Origin: Baffinella frigidus
Taxonomy: Eukaryota > Cryptophyceae > Cryptomonadales > Baffinellaceae
DNA length: 12,039 nt
Assembly: GCA_026770585.1 (NCBI GenBank)
Contig: MU646402.1
Location: forward strand, 568,776 to 580,814
Direction of reading: 5' to 3'
Shown piece by piece: positions 11,640 through 12,039 of this stretch (within the stretch, counting starts at the first letter, position 1; each line of letters begins with the position of its first letter). The translations under genes and the position numbers were made by a program. The notes beneath the pieces are model-generated. The model did no database searches. It was not told the DNA's origin and worked only from the letters and a program-made list of their open reading frames with translations.

Positions 11640-11745
11640 CCCCTACAGTAGGCAACCCGTAGGGACATAGGGGGGTTCCTACGGATAATGTAACGGAAAC
11701 TCGGGCTCTCAGCACCCGAAAATCCCTTCGCAGCCCGCTGTGTGG
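11640..11745 (+). mobile_element. M2 element, copy 4
   Basis: CCTACAGTAGGCAACCCGTA, GGGACATAGGGGGGTTCCTA, CGGATAATGTAACGGAAACT, CGGGCTCTCAGCACCCGAAA and CAGCCCGCTGTGTGG. Its left border touches GTGTGGAGCAGCTC, one of the repeated AGCAGCTC motifs, so the element may begin at the CCCCTACAG after it or use the GTGTGG there as an end. Confidence 0.7.
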
Positions 11746-11826
11746 TTGGGGTTTGGAAGGAGACTCGACGCAGGTAAGCAAAGTTAGGGTTTGGAAGAAG
11801 CCTGACCTGCGTTGAGCAGCTCGGCC

Positions 11827-11875
<49 letters not shown>
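11827..11875 (+). repeat. (AT)n microsatellite
   Basis: 49 bp of nearly pure AT with one ATAC. The sequence just before it (ACCTGCGTTGAGCAGCTCGG CC at 11809-11826) reappears after it at 11909-11930, so the tract is bracketed by direct repeats. Confidence 0.95.
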
Positions 11876-11878
<3 letters not shown>

Positions 11879-11910
11879 ATAAAATGTAATTGGCATGAGA
11901 GGGGACCTAC

Positions 11911-11967
11911 CTGCGTTGAGCAGCTCGGCCTCGCGCGGGTCCCGTAGGTAGTTGTTGATCACCGTCA
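11911..11967 (-). CDS. Candidate 57-nt internal exon (19 codons' worth), product unknown
   Basis: On the minus strand a long pyrimidine tract (12039-11972) ends CCCCCTAG at 11968, an excellent 3' splice acceptor, and GCAG/GTAGGT at 11911/11910 is a strong 5' donor. Between them are exactly 57 nt, a length that keeps the frame. With one base carried over from an upstream exon the peptide reads TVINNYLRDPREAELLNA, with both Gly/Val-type junction codons split by introns. Composition is balanced and not repetitive, unlike every other frame nearby. I do not recognise the family. Against it: the last 20 nt recur several times in the next kilobase as non-coding repeats, and no second exon is visible in the window. 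An upstream exon would lie beyond the right edge. Confidence 0.4.
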
Positions 11968-12039
11968 CTAGGGGGGGCCAGAGAGGGGGGGAGAGAGAGG
12001 GGGGGAGAGAGGGGGGGGGGGAGGGAGGGGGGGAGGGAG
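11968..12039 (-). promoter_or_regulatory. Polypyrimidine tract and 3' splice acceptor (minus strand) or plain GA/G microsatellite
   Basis: The plus strand is GGGGGAGAGAG to the window end; the minus strand is C/T only for about 50 bp before CTCTGGCCCCCCCTAG. As a splice signal it would serve the exon at 11911-11967. Other GA arrays in this window show that such tracts also occur as ordinary satellite, so the splice role depends on that exon being real. Confidence 0.5.

Overview
This window looks like non-coding, repeat-dense nuclear DNA from a eukaryote. I see no rRNA, tRNA, CRISPR array, bacterial operon, or complete, recognisable protein gene. The evidence for a nuclear genome is five blocks of degenerate telomere-type heptamers (TTTCGGG, TTTGGGG and TTTAGGG variants), long GA, GAA, TA and GATA microsatellites, many hairpin/TIR elements of MITE size, recurring AATAAA-plus-(GAA)n tails, and a short exon-like stretch with good splice signals. 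TTTAGGG-type repeats are known from plants, green algae, dinoflagellates and some other protists; a subtelomeric or interstitial-telomere-rich region of an algal or protist genome is the best guess, but the species cannot be fixed from sequence alone.

Layout: 1-587 degenerate TTTCGGG array with interspersed spacers; 640-843 GA array between short direct repeats; 921-1600 dispersed and inverted repeats; 1590-2167 three related copies of a charged, exon-like minus-strand sequence; 2173-2507 two adjoining TIR elements; 2819-3265 tandem 104-bp units ending in a GA array; 3790-4008 hairpin plus AATAAA/(GAA)n tail; 4031-4202 palindromic element running into a second TTTCGGG array (4210-4920); 5036-5858 large palindrome and relatives; 6023-6118 a heptamer block in the opposite orientation; 6455-7190 dispersed GC-rich units and a nested hairpin; 7208-7400 TTTGGGG/TTTAGGG array; 7693-8480 hairpin elements; 8536-9207 compound satellite of an 18-bp core plus GA runs; 9351-10370 hairpins and direct repeats; 10381-10718 a half copy of the 4031 palindrome beside a TTTGGGG array; 10888-11480 two unequal copies of one unit, the second swollen by a TA/GATA microsatellite; 11534-12039 more element copies and, at the right edge, a 57-nt exon-like sequence on the minus strand.

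Almost all long reading frames here are by-products. The heptamer TTTCGGG has no stop codon in any of its six frames, so its arrays give long open frames with seven-residue periodicity, and GA/CT arrays do likewise. The sequences with some coding or splicing character (1590-1728, 3138 region, 8492-8606, 11911-11967) are all on the minus strand, often just after a polypyrimidine tract. If genes are present, the window would therefore be intron, intergenic or decayed gene sequence of minus-strand genes. No set of genes working together can be claimed.
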